In this document: positions 17,132 through 24,402 of the stretch, in pieces
How positions within the stretch are numbered: position 1 is the stretch's first letter
Layout of the letters: every line of letters starts with the position of its first letter
Assembly: GCA_021736645.1 (NCBI GenBank)
Contig: JAIPFM010000108.1
Coordinates: forward strand, 16,947 to 80,946
DNA: 64,000 nucleotides
Source of the DNA: Phycisphaerae bacterium
Lineage (GTDB): Bacteria > Planctomycetota > Phycisphaerae > Sedimentisphaerales > Anaerobacaceae
Reading direction: 5' to 3'
Translations under genes and position numbers: made by a program
The notes under the pieces: model-generated
The model's input: the letters and a program-made list of their open reading frames with translations, nothing else
Database searches by the model: none
What the model was told of the DNA's origin: nothing

Positions 17132-19228
17132 ATGAGCCAAAAGAAGATCCATTCACATACGCTGGAGGTGCTGGAATACCAGACCATTCTGGAGATCTTA
17201 TCGCATTACGCCTCCAGCGAACTGGGGCGACAGGCCGCTCTGGGGCTCACCCCCGTCACGGACAAACACTGGATACAGGCGCGCCTTGCAGAAACCTCTG
17301 AACTCAGGGCCCTGCTGGACCAGGGCGAACGTATCCCTCTGGCAGGTCTGTGTGATCTCAATACCCTGTTTGCCCACTTCGGCAAGAAGCAAACCCTGTT
17401 TGAGCCTGAAGAACTCCTGCAGATCTGCGATACTCTGGCTGCGGCCGGACGACTCAAACAGGTCTTCCAAGACCTCGATCCGGAGTCCTATGCACACCTC
17501 CATGCGCTGGGCGGCCGTCTCCAGGAATTCCATGATCTGGTCCGGGAAATCAACCGCTGCATTGACGGCAGAGAAGGCGTGCGTGATGAAGCCTCGGTCC
17601 AGCTGGGGGCCCTGCGGTCACGCATCTCATCGTTGGATGCGGCACTCCGCAAACAATTCAACCGTCTGGTCTCCAATCCACAGATTCGCAAGGCCATTGA
17701 GAACGACAACTTCATGATGCGCCACGGACGACCTGTAGTGGCCGTCAAATCGCACTACCGCATGCACCTCAGGGGCACGGTTCTGGACCGCTCCCACACA
17801 GGGGCCACACTCTACGTGGAGCCGGATGAACTGGTCGAACTCAGCAATGACCTGGAAGATGCCAGGTTCGCGGAAAAAAAGGAAGTGGATCGACTCCTGT
17901 GGCAACTGACGCACCAGGTACTTTCGCAACAGCCCGATATCCTGGCCACTGTCAGGACACTCGGTCTGATCGATCTGGCCTATGCCAAGGCACGCTTCAG
18001 TCAGGCCTATGTAATGAGCGCCCCGGACATCAATACCTACGTACAGCTTCGCGAGGCGCGTCACCCCCTGCTGCTGCAGTGGGCTGCTCAGCAGAAGGAC
18101 TGCCCCGTCTCCGAACTGACTCAGGAGGTGGTACCCATTTCTCCCAGGCTGGGACAGGACTTTGACCTGCTCCTGATCACGGGCCCCAACACGGGCGGAA
18201 AAACCGTGCTCCTCAAGACCATTGGACTGTGCATCCTCATGGCCCAGAGCGGCATGCATATCCCGGCAGGTCCGGGCTCTCAGGTGGCCATCTATGATCA
18301 GGTCTTTGCAGACATCGGTGACGAGCAGAGCATCCAGCAGAGCCTGAGCACCTTTTCTGCGCACGTCCGACAGGTCATCCACATCCTGAAGCATGCGCAC
18401 AAACAGACCCTTGTACTCCTCGATGAACTCGGTGCAGGCACGGACCCCACAGAGGGCGCGGCCCTGGCCACGGCCATCCTGGAGGCATTGATCAGTCAGG
18501 AAGCCCACACCGTGGCCACCACGCACCTGGGCGACCTCAAGTCCTTTGCCTATTCGCAGGCCCGAGCTGAAAATGCCTCCGTGCAGTTTAATGTGGACTC
18601 TCTTGAACCCACGTACAGACTGTTCATCGGGACACCGGGCAGCAGCAATGCCTTGATCATTGCACAGAAGCTGGGTATGGACCGCACCGTGATTTCACAG
18701 GCGCGTGCCCTGCTGGCCAAAAACCAGGATGGCTCTTCAGACCTCATCAATCAGGTACAAAAGACGCGAGAACTCGCGGAACGCAAGCGACGCAAGGCCC
18801 AGACCCTGCTCGACAGGGCCAAGTCCATGCGCTCCACAGCGGCCGAACGGTTGTCGGAAATCAACGATCAGGGCAAGCTGCTCGAACACCAGGCCAACCA
18901 CGAAATCGATCAGACCATGCAGCAGATCCGAGACCTCATGGAGCAATTCCAACGCACCATGGACAATGCCCCGAAACCCTGGAATGAAAAGGCCCAGGCC
19001 CTCAAGAAAAAACTTCATGCACTGGCTGCCAGTACCCCCCTGGCCAAACGGCATCAGGCCTTTGTGGACAGCCTCAAAAAAGGGGACTCCGTGTACGCCA
19101 TCCCCTTCAAGCGAATCGGCCTGGTGGATCGAATTCGCAGAAAACGGGAGCTCGTCATTGTCCTGGTCGAGGGGAAACACATCGAACTTGGATTTCATCA
19201 GATTGCCAGGCCTCAGTACCGGCTGTAG
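17132..19228 (+). CDS. mutS2: MutS2-family ATPase lacking the Smr domain
   Basis: 698 aa. The N-terminus (LEVLEYQTILEILSHYASSELGRQ) and core match MutS2. There is a lever/clamp region, then the ATPase with Walker A GPNTGGKT (K357), an ABC-like signature (SLSTFSAH) and Walker B LVLLDELGAGTDP. A long charged coiled coil follows (about 530-640), then a short basic beta domain (about 645-690). The usual C-terminal Smr nuclease domain (DLRG and HGxGTG motifs) is absent. Family lengths are about 770-790 aa, so about 80-90 residues are missing. MutS2 acts on stalled ribosomes or in suppressing recombination; without Smr only the ATPase part remains. A heptad array starts right after the TAG. Confidence 0.92.
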   Translation: MSQKKIHSHTLEVLEYQTILEILSHYASSELGRQAALGLTPVTDKHWIQARLAETSELRALLDQGERIPLAGLCDLNTLFAHFGKKQTLFEPEELLQICDTLAAAGRLKQVFQDLDPESYAHLHALGGRLQEFHDLVREINRCIDGREGVRDEASVQLGALRSRISSLDAALRKQFNRLVSNPQIRKAIENDNFMMRHGRPVVAVKSHYRMHLRGTVLDRSHTGATLYVEPDELVELSNDLEDARFAEKKEVDRLLWQLTHQVLSQQPDILATVRTLGLIDLAYAKARFSQAYVMSAPDINTYVQLREARHPLLLQWAAQQKDCPVSELTQEVVPISPRLGQDFDLLLITGPNTGGKTVLLKTIGLCILMAQSGMHIPAGPGSQVAIYDQVFADIGDEQSIQQSLSTFSAHVRQVIHILKHAHKQTLVLLDELGAGTDPTEGAALATAILEALISQEAHTVATTHLGDLKSFAYSQARAENASVQFNVDSLEPTYRLFIGTPGSSNALIIAQKLGMDRTVISQARALLAKNQDGSSDLINQVQKTRELAERKRRKAQTLLDRAKSMRSTAAERLSEINDQGKLLEHQANHEIDQTMQQIRDLMEQFQRTMDNAPKPWNEKAQALKKKLHALAASTPLAKRHQAFVDSLKKGDSVYAIPFKRIGLVDRIRRKRELVIVLVEGKHIELGFHQIARPQYRL

Positions 19229-19362
19229 GTTCCAGGTTCACGGTTAAAAGGTTAACACAGGACTTCTTCAAAAAGCCCTGTAGCGTTCAGTTTTCAGTAA
19301 GCAGTATTCAGCAAAACAGGTTTAATGAAGCTGTATACTGTCATGCAAAAACTGAAAACTGG
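19229..19362. repeat. Stop-anchored composite repeat behind mutS2
   Basis: Directly after the mutS2 TAG come GTTCCAG, GTTCACG and GTTAAAA heptads. A hairpin follows at 19257-19281 (ACAGGACTTC pairing with GCCCTGT). Next are TTTTCAG, TAAGCAG and TATTCAG heptads, and an inverted copy (CTGAAAACTG) near 19350. The same module order follows recO on the other strand. Confidence 0.75.
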
Positions 19363-19672
19363 CTCAATTCATAACCGGGGTTTATTGGGTAACACGAGAT
19401 ACAAAAGATGAACACCCAATGTTCAACATAAAAACTGTGGAACGCAGCGATTTGCGCCCTTGGCCATTGATCATTCCTTGTTGGATATTGGATATTCGAG
19501 TATGGCAATAATTACCCAGAATTGAACCCTGTCTGAAAACTTAAAGTCTGAAAAACTTCAGCGATTCACCGTGAACCCTTTTAACCCCTAACCCCTTTTT
19601 AACCATGAACCGAACTTTTGCCCACTTGGCCAAAATATTACACATATTTTTCCCCTTGTCAGTATTTTTGTT
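19363..19672. other. Intergenic stretch without a recognisable gene
   Basis: Low-complexity sequence with TTGGATA heptads near 19482-19500 and imperfect AACCC-rich repeats near 19575-19610. No reading frame with a good ribosome site, tRNA or other RNA is seen. Confidence 0.5.
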
Positions 19673-19701
19673 TTGCGTTGCATGTAGTCAATGCGTAACA
19701 T
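19673..19701 (+). promoter_or_regulatory. Possible promoter upstream of the YSPYAF-repeat gene
   Basis: TTGCGT (19673-19678) and TAACAT (19696-19701) are 17 bp apart. The spacer contains an inverted GCAT/ATGC pair that might bind a regulator. The next firm gene starts at 20052, so the leader would be about 340 nt. Confidence 0.35.
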
Positions 19702-19769
19702 GAATACATAGGATGTTATGGATGATCTGCCTAGGATGGGCAATCAAGCAAAAGAATGGAGTCTTTGTT

Positions 19770-19931
19770 ATGCAGTTTAACAGTCCTAGTTTCCTGTCCC
19801 CTGCAAAAAGCAACTCCTCTCCAAATTACGACAGGTGCTCACTATGGATAGATGGCCCTGTCCCTGCTTGCGGTCTAGTGCTTGCGTCACTACCCCCTAC
19901 CCCCAGTTCCTCCATCTCCCCACAAAGGTAA
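19770..19931 (+). CDS. Doubtful small ORF in the leader of the YSPYAF gene
   Basis: 53 codons from an ATG with a GGAG site 7 nt upstream. The product is rich in Ser and Pro, has no recognisable domain, and I do not know a homologue. It could be a leader peptide or chance. Confidence 0.15.
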   Translation: MQFNSPSFLSPAKSNSSPNYDRCSLWIDGPVPACGLVLASLPPTPSSSISPQR

Positions 19932-20051
19932 CGTGTGATCGCGGTTTGCGCTCTGCGCAGGCCAGTGAAAGAAAAGGTTTTCCGGAAAGGAGGTGTGACA
20001 ACTGAATCTGTCCCAGGGTCTTGATTGAGTTCAAGGAAAGGAGGATCAAGA

Positions 20052-20855
20052 ATGAAAAGGACGTCATTTCTTGTTCTTATCGCTTGTGTGATGACTCAGC
20101 AGATCGCCAGTGCCAGTCACCGTGTTCCTGCAAGGTACAGGGTGGGATATTCCATGCACGCTTTTAGCCATGACTATCCCTCAGGACTTGTGTCAGGCCG
20201 TATGCAGTATTCCCCGTATGCGTTTGGGGTCAACAATCCGGGACTTGTGGATGAGTACGTGCGTTATAGCCCGTATGCCTTCAGTCCCACACACAATGGT
20301 CTGATTTCCGATTACGGTCCGTGCACTAATTCGACGTGGCTTCAACCACGGGATCGAACTCTGAATCAGCAAAAACTGACCCAGGCCATTGAACAACTGG
20401 CACATTCAATTGACACCATGAAATCGTCCCGTCGGACCACTCACTCAGTCACGTATGGTGCGTACCCAGCAGTATTCGCCGGCAGTCAGACCGTGAACGT
20501 GCAAGACCTGAGATCCGACAATCCAAGACTTCTGATCAGGGCGCACCTCAATACCGTGATCCCTGGCCAGTATAAGGTGTCAAAACTATTGAGAGTGGAT
20601 CAGGAAGTCGTGAGTTTTAATGTGATCGTTGAAAACAGGAATCTCATTATCAAGTACTGGAATCCTGCCAAGATTCAATCGATCAAAGAAGCTTCCGACC
20701 AGAAGACAGAACGATTGTCAGACTATATGAAAGAGTGGGCAGCCACAGAAAACTTCTATGAAAAACAAGGAGAAAGGGTGGTACACATTGTAGCCACTGA
20801 TCAGGACAAAATCATAGGAGAGTTGGCCAGCTGCCTTCAAACAAAAACCATGTAA
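20052..20855 (+). CDS. Secreted YSPYAF-repeat protein
   Basis: 267 aa from the ATG at 20052, which has an AAAGGAGG site; an in-frame start at 20025 has none. A signal peptide (FLVLIACVMTQQIASA) is followed by three imperfect repeats of about 19 residues at about residues 32-88: YSMHAF...SGLVSG, YSPYAF...PGLVDE and YSPYAF...NGLISD. I recall similar YSPYAF repeats in planctomycete proteins of unknown role. The rest (about 100-267) is a mixed alpha/beta domain without recognised motifs. A second AAAGGAGG 52 bp upstream and a strong terminator downstream suggest a well-expressed single-gene transcript. Confidence 0.8.
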   Translation: MKRTSFLVLIACVMTQQIASASHRVPARYRVGYSMHAFSHDYPSGLVSGRMQYSPYAFGVNNPGLVDEYVRYSPYAFSPTHNGLISDYGPCTNSTWLQPRDRTLNQQKLTQAIEQLAHSIDTMKSSRRTTHSVTYGAYPAVFAGSQTVNVQDLRSDNPRLLIRAHLNTVIPGQYKVSKLLRVDQEVVSFNVIVENRNLIIKYWNPAKIQSIKEASDQKTERLSDYMKEWAATENFYEKQGERVVHIVATDQDKIIGELASCLQTKTM

Positions 20856-20899
20856 ACCCAATACAGCTTCAGCAACATCTTCTTTTCTTTTCTTAACTT

Positions 20900-20940
20900 G
20901 CAATGAAGCCCCCCTACCCAGGGGGTTTCATTGCTATTTT
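20900..20940 (+). terminator. Rho-independent terminator of the YSPYAF gene
   Basis: GCAATGAA-CCCCC (20900-20913) pairs with GGGGG-TTCATTGC (20921-20934), followed by TATTTT. It is a long stem with a short loop, 45 nt after the stop. Confidence 0.85.
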
Positions 20941-20956
20941 AATTTCAGGACATAGA

Positions 20957-21042
20957 GTTCAAAGTGCAAAGTTCTGAGTTGGTTGAACAAATCCCTAGTC
21001 TTTGAACTTTGAACTCTGCACTTTGCACTTAGCACTTTGAAC
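20957..21042. repeat. Inverted heptad arrays behind rhaM
   Basis: Six 7-bp units of TTTGAAC type fill 21001-21042 and end exactly at the rhaM stop codon. An inverted partner (GTTCAAA, GTGCAAA, GTTCTGA) lies at 20957-20977. Together they can form an imperfect hairpin in the rhaM 3' untranslated region. Confidence 0.75.
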
Positions 21043-21360
21043 TTATCCCATGTAAAACACTTGCTCCAGGGGGACTGTCACCGGGGAATTGTCTGGGTTG
21101 GTTTCCATGATATCCGCCATATGGGCCCACCACCTTTTCACGATCTCGGTATCGCCCAGATCCTGGGATGACGCCTCCCCAGCCTGTTTTTGAACGCCGA
21201 ATAAAATGTTTGTCTCTTCATCCAGGAATATAAAGTAGTCGGAAACCCCCGCATCTTTGAGCAGGTCGCTCAACTCCGGCCAGATGGCATGGTGCCTCTT
21301 CTTATACTCGTCCTTGAATCCGGCCTTCAGCTTCATCTTAAAAGCAACTGTCTGCATCAT
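21043..21360 (-). CDS. rhaM: L-rhamnose mutarotase
   Basis: 105 aa from the ATG at 21360 with a CAGGAGTG site; an upstream in-frame start at 21510 would add 50 residues of non-family sequence. It matches the RhaM/YiiL family (about 104 aa): FKMKLKAGFKDEYKKRHHAIWPEL, DYFIFLDEETNILF, and a Trp-rich end (KRWWAHMADIME). It interconverts alpha and beta L-rhamnose (and L-fucose in some members) ahead of catabolism. No other rhamnose genes are next to it. It is a cytoplasmic dimer in the family. Confidence 0.9.
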   Translation of the reverse strand: MMQTVAFKMKLKAGFKDEYKKRHHAIWPELSDLLKDAGVSDYFIFLDEETNILFGVQKQAGEASSQDLGDTEIVKRWWAHMADIMETNPDNSPVTVPLEQVFYMG

Positions 21361-21510
21361 ACACTCCTGTCTGGATGTCCGTTGAATGAGTCTTCGTGCC
21401 TGTCCCTGAAAAAAAGCCATCAATGAAGTTCTGCAGACTTCAAGTCCCCTAGGAATCCCTGGCGGGATGCTCAGTGGGCAGCATGGGGGACAGCGCGTCA
21501 ACAACATCAT

Positions 21511-21569
21511 TTTTCTGAAAACTGCTTACTGAAAACTGTACACCACAGGGCTTTCTGCAAGAGCCCTGT
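21511..21569. repeat. Stop-anchored hairpin and heptad repeat behind the HNH gene
   Basis: On the minus strand, immediately at the HNH stop, is a perfect-armed hairpin (ACAGGGCT pairing with AGCCCTGT, 21545-21569). TGTACAG, TTTTCAG, TAAGCAG and TTTTCAG heptads follow. It is a short copy of the mutS2/recO element. Confidence 0.75.
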
Positions 21570-22204
21570 CACTTCAATTCCACGGACCAATAGGCGTGAT
21601 CCAGAAACTGCTTCCAACTCCTGTAGCGATGATTTCCAAGGTGCACATGGACCATGGGATTGCGTTTGGGCTGGCGAGGCGGTCTAATGAGCTGCATATG
21701 CGCCTGCTTGGGTGTTCGACAGCCCTTTTTGGCGTTGCAAGTCAGGCAGGCGCACACCAGATTCTCCCAGGTGGACAACCCGCCCTGGCTGCGGGGAATA
21801 ATATGATCCAGGGACAGTTCCCGGGTGGAAAACCGTTTGCCGCAAAACTGGCATTGGTTGTTGTCACGTGCAAAGAGATTGCGACGATTGAGTTTGACCT
21901 CTTTGCCGGGCAACCGATCAGAGAACAACAGTCGAATGATACGAGGCACAGCCACATTGAAATTGACCGTGGAGATCCAGTCGTGTCCATCCGGTTCAAA
22001 CGTCTGCTTCAGTTCAGACAATTCACACCAGCTCTGGAAGTTGTAATTGTAATAGGCGCCCTGCTCCACTGAAACCACTTCAGCGATGTTGCGGCAAAGA
22101 AGGGAAAACGCTCTGCGCACCCCCACAATACGGACTGCCATGTAGTGCCGATTCAACACCAGCACATTGCAGTCCAACCCCAGACTGATTCCAACACCTG
22201 CCAT
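21569..22204 (-). CDS. HNH endonuclease family protein
   Basis: 211 aa. The N-terminal half (DCNVLVLNRHYMAVRIVGVRRAFSLL) is typical of a conserved HNH subgroup in planctomycetes and actinobacteria. The C-terminal half has the zinc-stabilised HNH core: CQFCGKRF, then LSLDHIIPRSQGG, then NLVCACLTCNAKKG. The conserved DH and N are present. These proteins are chromosomal and not clearly linked to restriction; the cellular role is unknown. It is 208 bp upstream of rhaM and separated from it by the repeat. Confidence 0.88.
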   Translation of the reverse strand: MAGVGISLGLDCNVLVLNRHYMAVRIVGVRRAFSLLCRNIAEVVSVEQGAYYNYNFQSWCELSELKQTFEPDGHDWISTVNFNVAVPRIIRLLFSDRLPGKEVKLNRRNLFARDNNQCQFCGKRFSTRELSLDHIIPRSQGGLSTWENLVCACLTCNAKKGCRTPKQAHMQLIRPPRQPKRNPMVHVHLGNHRYRSWKQFLDHAYWSVELK

Positions 22205-22371
22205 GAACGGCCCCAGACATCGTTTGGCGCTGCTTCACTATAAATCCTTGAACCAGGCCTCAGCCTGAAAGGATAATCAGTCGTTCTTGTATCACGCCAG
22301 ACATGGGTTGAATCATACCCCAAAGCGCGTGAAAGGCCTGTCATTCACGCATCATGTCCTGAACATGCTTC

Positions 22372-22605
22372 CTACGCAGGCGTTGAATCATCAGCCTCAG
22401 ACCGAGAACACTGAACCACGTTTTCTGCTCTCAGTCCTTTTTCACCATCCACCACATCAAAAGTCACAGAATCACCTTCTGCCAACGCCTTGAATCCCTC
22501 ACTGGCAATGTTCGAATAATGCACAAAAACTTCACGTCCGTCAGAAGAAGCAATAAACCCATATCCTTTAGCCGGGTTAAACCACTTCACCGTACCCTCT
22601 GACAT
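22372..22605 (-). CDS. Cold-shock domain protein
   Basis: 77 aa, one CSD: TVKWFNPAKGYGFI (RNP1) and VFVHYSNI (RNP2), with the typical GEKGLRAENV end and a short acidic tail. It binds single-stranded RNA or DNA as an RNA chaperone. An AAGGAGATTTT site precedes the ATG. It follows the HU-family gene by 27 bp and is probably co-transcribed from the promoter near 23190. Confidence 0.93.
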   Translation of the reverse strand: MSEGTVKWFNPAKGYGFIASSDGREVFVHYSNIASEGFKALAEGDSVTFDVVDGEKGLRAENVVQCSRSEADDSTPA

Positions 22606-22632
22606 AAAATCTCCTTTGCCACTTCAAAAAGG

Positions 22633-22947
22633 CTAGATGTTCGGTTCAGTCGGATTGGGTATGTCTGTGGACAAACGCTCGCGCATCAGACGCCCCATTT
22701 TGAACTTGACCGTCCTTTTAGCCGGGACTTCAACACGTTCCAGGGTTTTCGGGTTTTGTGCAATCCTTGCAGCCCGTGTACGTGTCTCAAAGACACCAAA
22801 GTCTCTGAACTCGAGTCGATTGTCCTGGCATAACTCGTCCGTAATCTCATCAAGAAACGCCTGAATAATACGTTTCACTGAGACTCTTTTGGCTAATGTC
22901 CGCTCAGCAATACGATCGATAAGTTCTTTCTTTGTAACTGTAGCCAT
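22633..22947 (-). CDS. HU/IHF-family DNA-binding protein
   Basis: 104 aa. It matches the family in length and pattern: KKELIDRIAERT, IQAFLDEITDEL, LEFRDFGVFETR, then the DNA arm with ARIAQNPKTLERVEVPAKRTVKFKMG. The arm carries QNP rather than the RNP of HU, nearer some IHF proteins. It should bend and compact DNA. It has a long leader (about 220 nt) from a predicted promoter and is followed by the cold-shock gene. Confidence 0.92.
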   Translation of the reverse strand: MATVTKKELIDRIAERTLAKRVSVKRIIQAFLDEITDELCQDNRLEFRDFGVFETRTRAARIAQNPKTLERVEVPAKRTVKFKMGRLMRERLSTDIPNPTEPNI

Positions 22948-23166
22948 GTATTACCTACCTCAACCTCTGGAAAGATTTATCGCCCAATAACTAATGCATC
23001 AAGCTTTCACAATATAATAAAGAAGTTCCCATTTTTCAGAATCTTTGTCACACCTGAAAATAAAGCTTCCTATACCACAAATACGCACCCATTCCAGCCT
23101 ACTTAACCGCATCCAAGGGCTCTATCATGGGAGCAACATAACCGGTAATTGATCACCTCTACAACT
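22948..23166 (-). promoter_or_regulatory. Long leader of the HU-like gene
   Basis: About 220 nt lie between the predicted transcription start (near 23167) and the HU ATG. No reading frame of note is present. It includes a short GGTGAT/ATTACC inverted pair and an AT-rich 3' third. It could be a structured 5' leader or a small RNA; I do not recognise 4.5S, 6S, tmRNA or a known riboswitch. Confidence 0.4.
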
Positions 23167-23173
23167 GCAAGCC

Positions 23174-23202
23174 ACTATACGACAATGACTTCGAAGCAGC
23201 AA
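23174..23202 (-). promoter_or_regulatory. Promoter of the HU-cold-shock operon
   Basis: On the minus strand TTGCTG (23202-23197), a 17-bp spacer and TATAGT (23179-23174). It is a good match to a housekeeping promoter. Confidence 0.65.
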
Positions 23203-23210
23203 GAGGTTTT

Positions 23211-23233
23211 CGTGAAAATTTTATTTCTTCACG
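23211..23233 (-). terminator. Weak hairpin behind ribF
   Basis: CGTGAA and TTCACG flank an AT-rich loop and give an 8-bp stem including one G-T pair. It lies 31 bp after the ribF stop and just upstream of the HU promoter. It lacks a clear T-run. Confidence 0.35.
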
Positions 23234-23263
23234 ATCCCAAGGCCTGGCCCAGCATTCACAGAC

Positions 23264-24247
23264 CTACTCAGGACGGGTCATCCCCAAGGCCTTCCGGGCC
23301 CTCTGACAGTCCGCCGAAATCTGGGTGACCAGGGCCTCCACTGAGGGGAATTTGTGCTGACTCCTGAGATGTGTCACAAAATCAAGGGCCATATAGGCAG
23401 AGGTTATGGGTGCGGCTTGACCACTGAGAAGATGCGCTTCAATCAGCAGGGGAAACTGATCCCCAAAAGTCCTGGCCTGGCCGAGGCTGAACACCGCAGG
23501 GAGCGGATCACCCAGCCCTTCAGACAGATCCGCGGTGTCGCTCAATCTCACATGCCCGGCATACACCCCTTCTGCAGGAATGATCTGTTCAGGGGTTTCC
23601 ATGTTCAGGGTCGGATAGCCCAATTCGCGGCCCTTGCCGCGGCCCGAGATGATCTTCCCAAACAACCGATAGGGTCTCTGCAATGCCATGGAAGCATCTT
23701 CCACATGCCCGCTTTCAAGCATGTACCTGATCATGGTACTCGAAACTCGCAACGACTGGCCCGTGCTCAGTGTAATCGTCTTTGGACTCACCACCTCCAC
23801 TTCAAACCCCCTGGCCTGCCCCAGCGTCTGGAGTGTCTCTATGGTGCCGCGACGCCCGGCACCAAAATGAAAGTCATCCCCCTCCACAATCACGGAGGGA
23901 CACAGATCCTGCATGAGAAATTGATCCACAAACGCCTCTGCCGACAACTTCAGCAGGTCTTTGCTGTCCTCCAGCACAATCAGACAATCATGCACATAGG
24001 GCTCGAGCAGGGTCAGCTTCAAGGGCAAAGGTGTCAGCACACCCGGTGCCCTTTCAGGATACAATACAGCCACAGGATGGGGTTCAAAGGTCATGACTGC
24101 TACAGACGCGCTGCGCTGCTTTGCCAGGCGCGCTGCTGTGGACAGGATCTCACAATGCCCGGCATGGACACCGTCAAAATTTCCAATGGTCAGCACGCAG
24201 CCCTTTTTGATGTGCTTCAATGCCTGAATGGAGCTATAGGTTTTCAT
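23264..24247 (-). CDS. ribF: Bifunctional riboflavin kinase/FAD synthetase
   Basis: 327 aa from the ATG at 24247, which suits the family length (about 310); a start at 24337 would add 30 unrelated residues. The N-terminal FAD synthetase domain has GNFDGVHAGH (nucleotidyltransferase HxGH) and an SSTMIR motif. The C-terminal flavokinase domain has GRGKGRELGYPTLNM and an end with HLRSQHKFPSVEALVTQI. It converts riboflavin to FMN and then FAD in the cytoplasm. It is divergent from rnr. Confidence 0.95.
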   Translation of the reverse strand: MKTYSSIQALKHIKKGCVLTIGNFDGVHAGHCEILSTAARLAKQRSASVAVMTFEPHPVAVLYPERAPGVLTPLPLKLTLLEPYVHDCLIVLEDSKDLLKLSAEAFVDQFLMQDLCPSVIVEGDDFHFGAGRRGTIETLQTLGQARGFEVEVVSPKTITLSTGQSLRVSSTMIRYMLESGHVEDASMALQRPYRLFGKIISGRGKGRELGYPTLNMETPEQIIPAEGVYAGHVRLSDTADLSEGLGDPLPAVFSLGQARTFGDQFPLLIEAHLLSGQAAPITSAYMALDFVTHLRSQHKFPSVEALVTQISADCQRARKALGMTRPE

Positions 24248-24388
24248 GGGGAACAACTCTATTGTTTTGTGAACAGAAATCAACCGTGTTTTTTGTAATA
24301 CTTTAGCGAAGTGAGGCATTTCCCTAAAATGGTTCACGGTTGATTAAATGCACGAGTTTTTTTAATTCCTAATCATCACCTTCCCCCA

Positions 24389-24394
24389 TATAAT
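24389..24394 (+). promoter_or_regulatory. -10 box of rnr, predicting a leaderless mRNA
   Basis: A perfect TATAAT ends 8 nt before the rnr ATG at 24403, so the transcript would start at or within 1-3 nt of the ATG. No ribosome site is seen before the ATG. The -35 is poor. Confidence 0.5.
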
Positions 24395-24402
24395 GTGGCA
24401 CT

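Noticed and set aside
22948..23166. Signal-recognition RNA, 6S RNA or tmRNA in the HU leader
   Set aside because: The diagnostic conserved cores of these RNAs are not seen.
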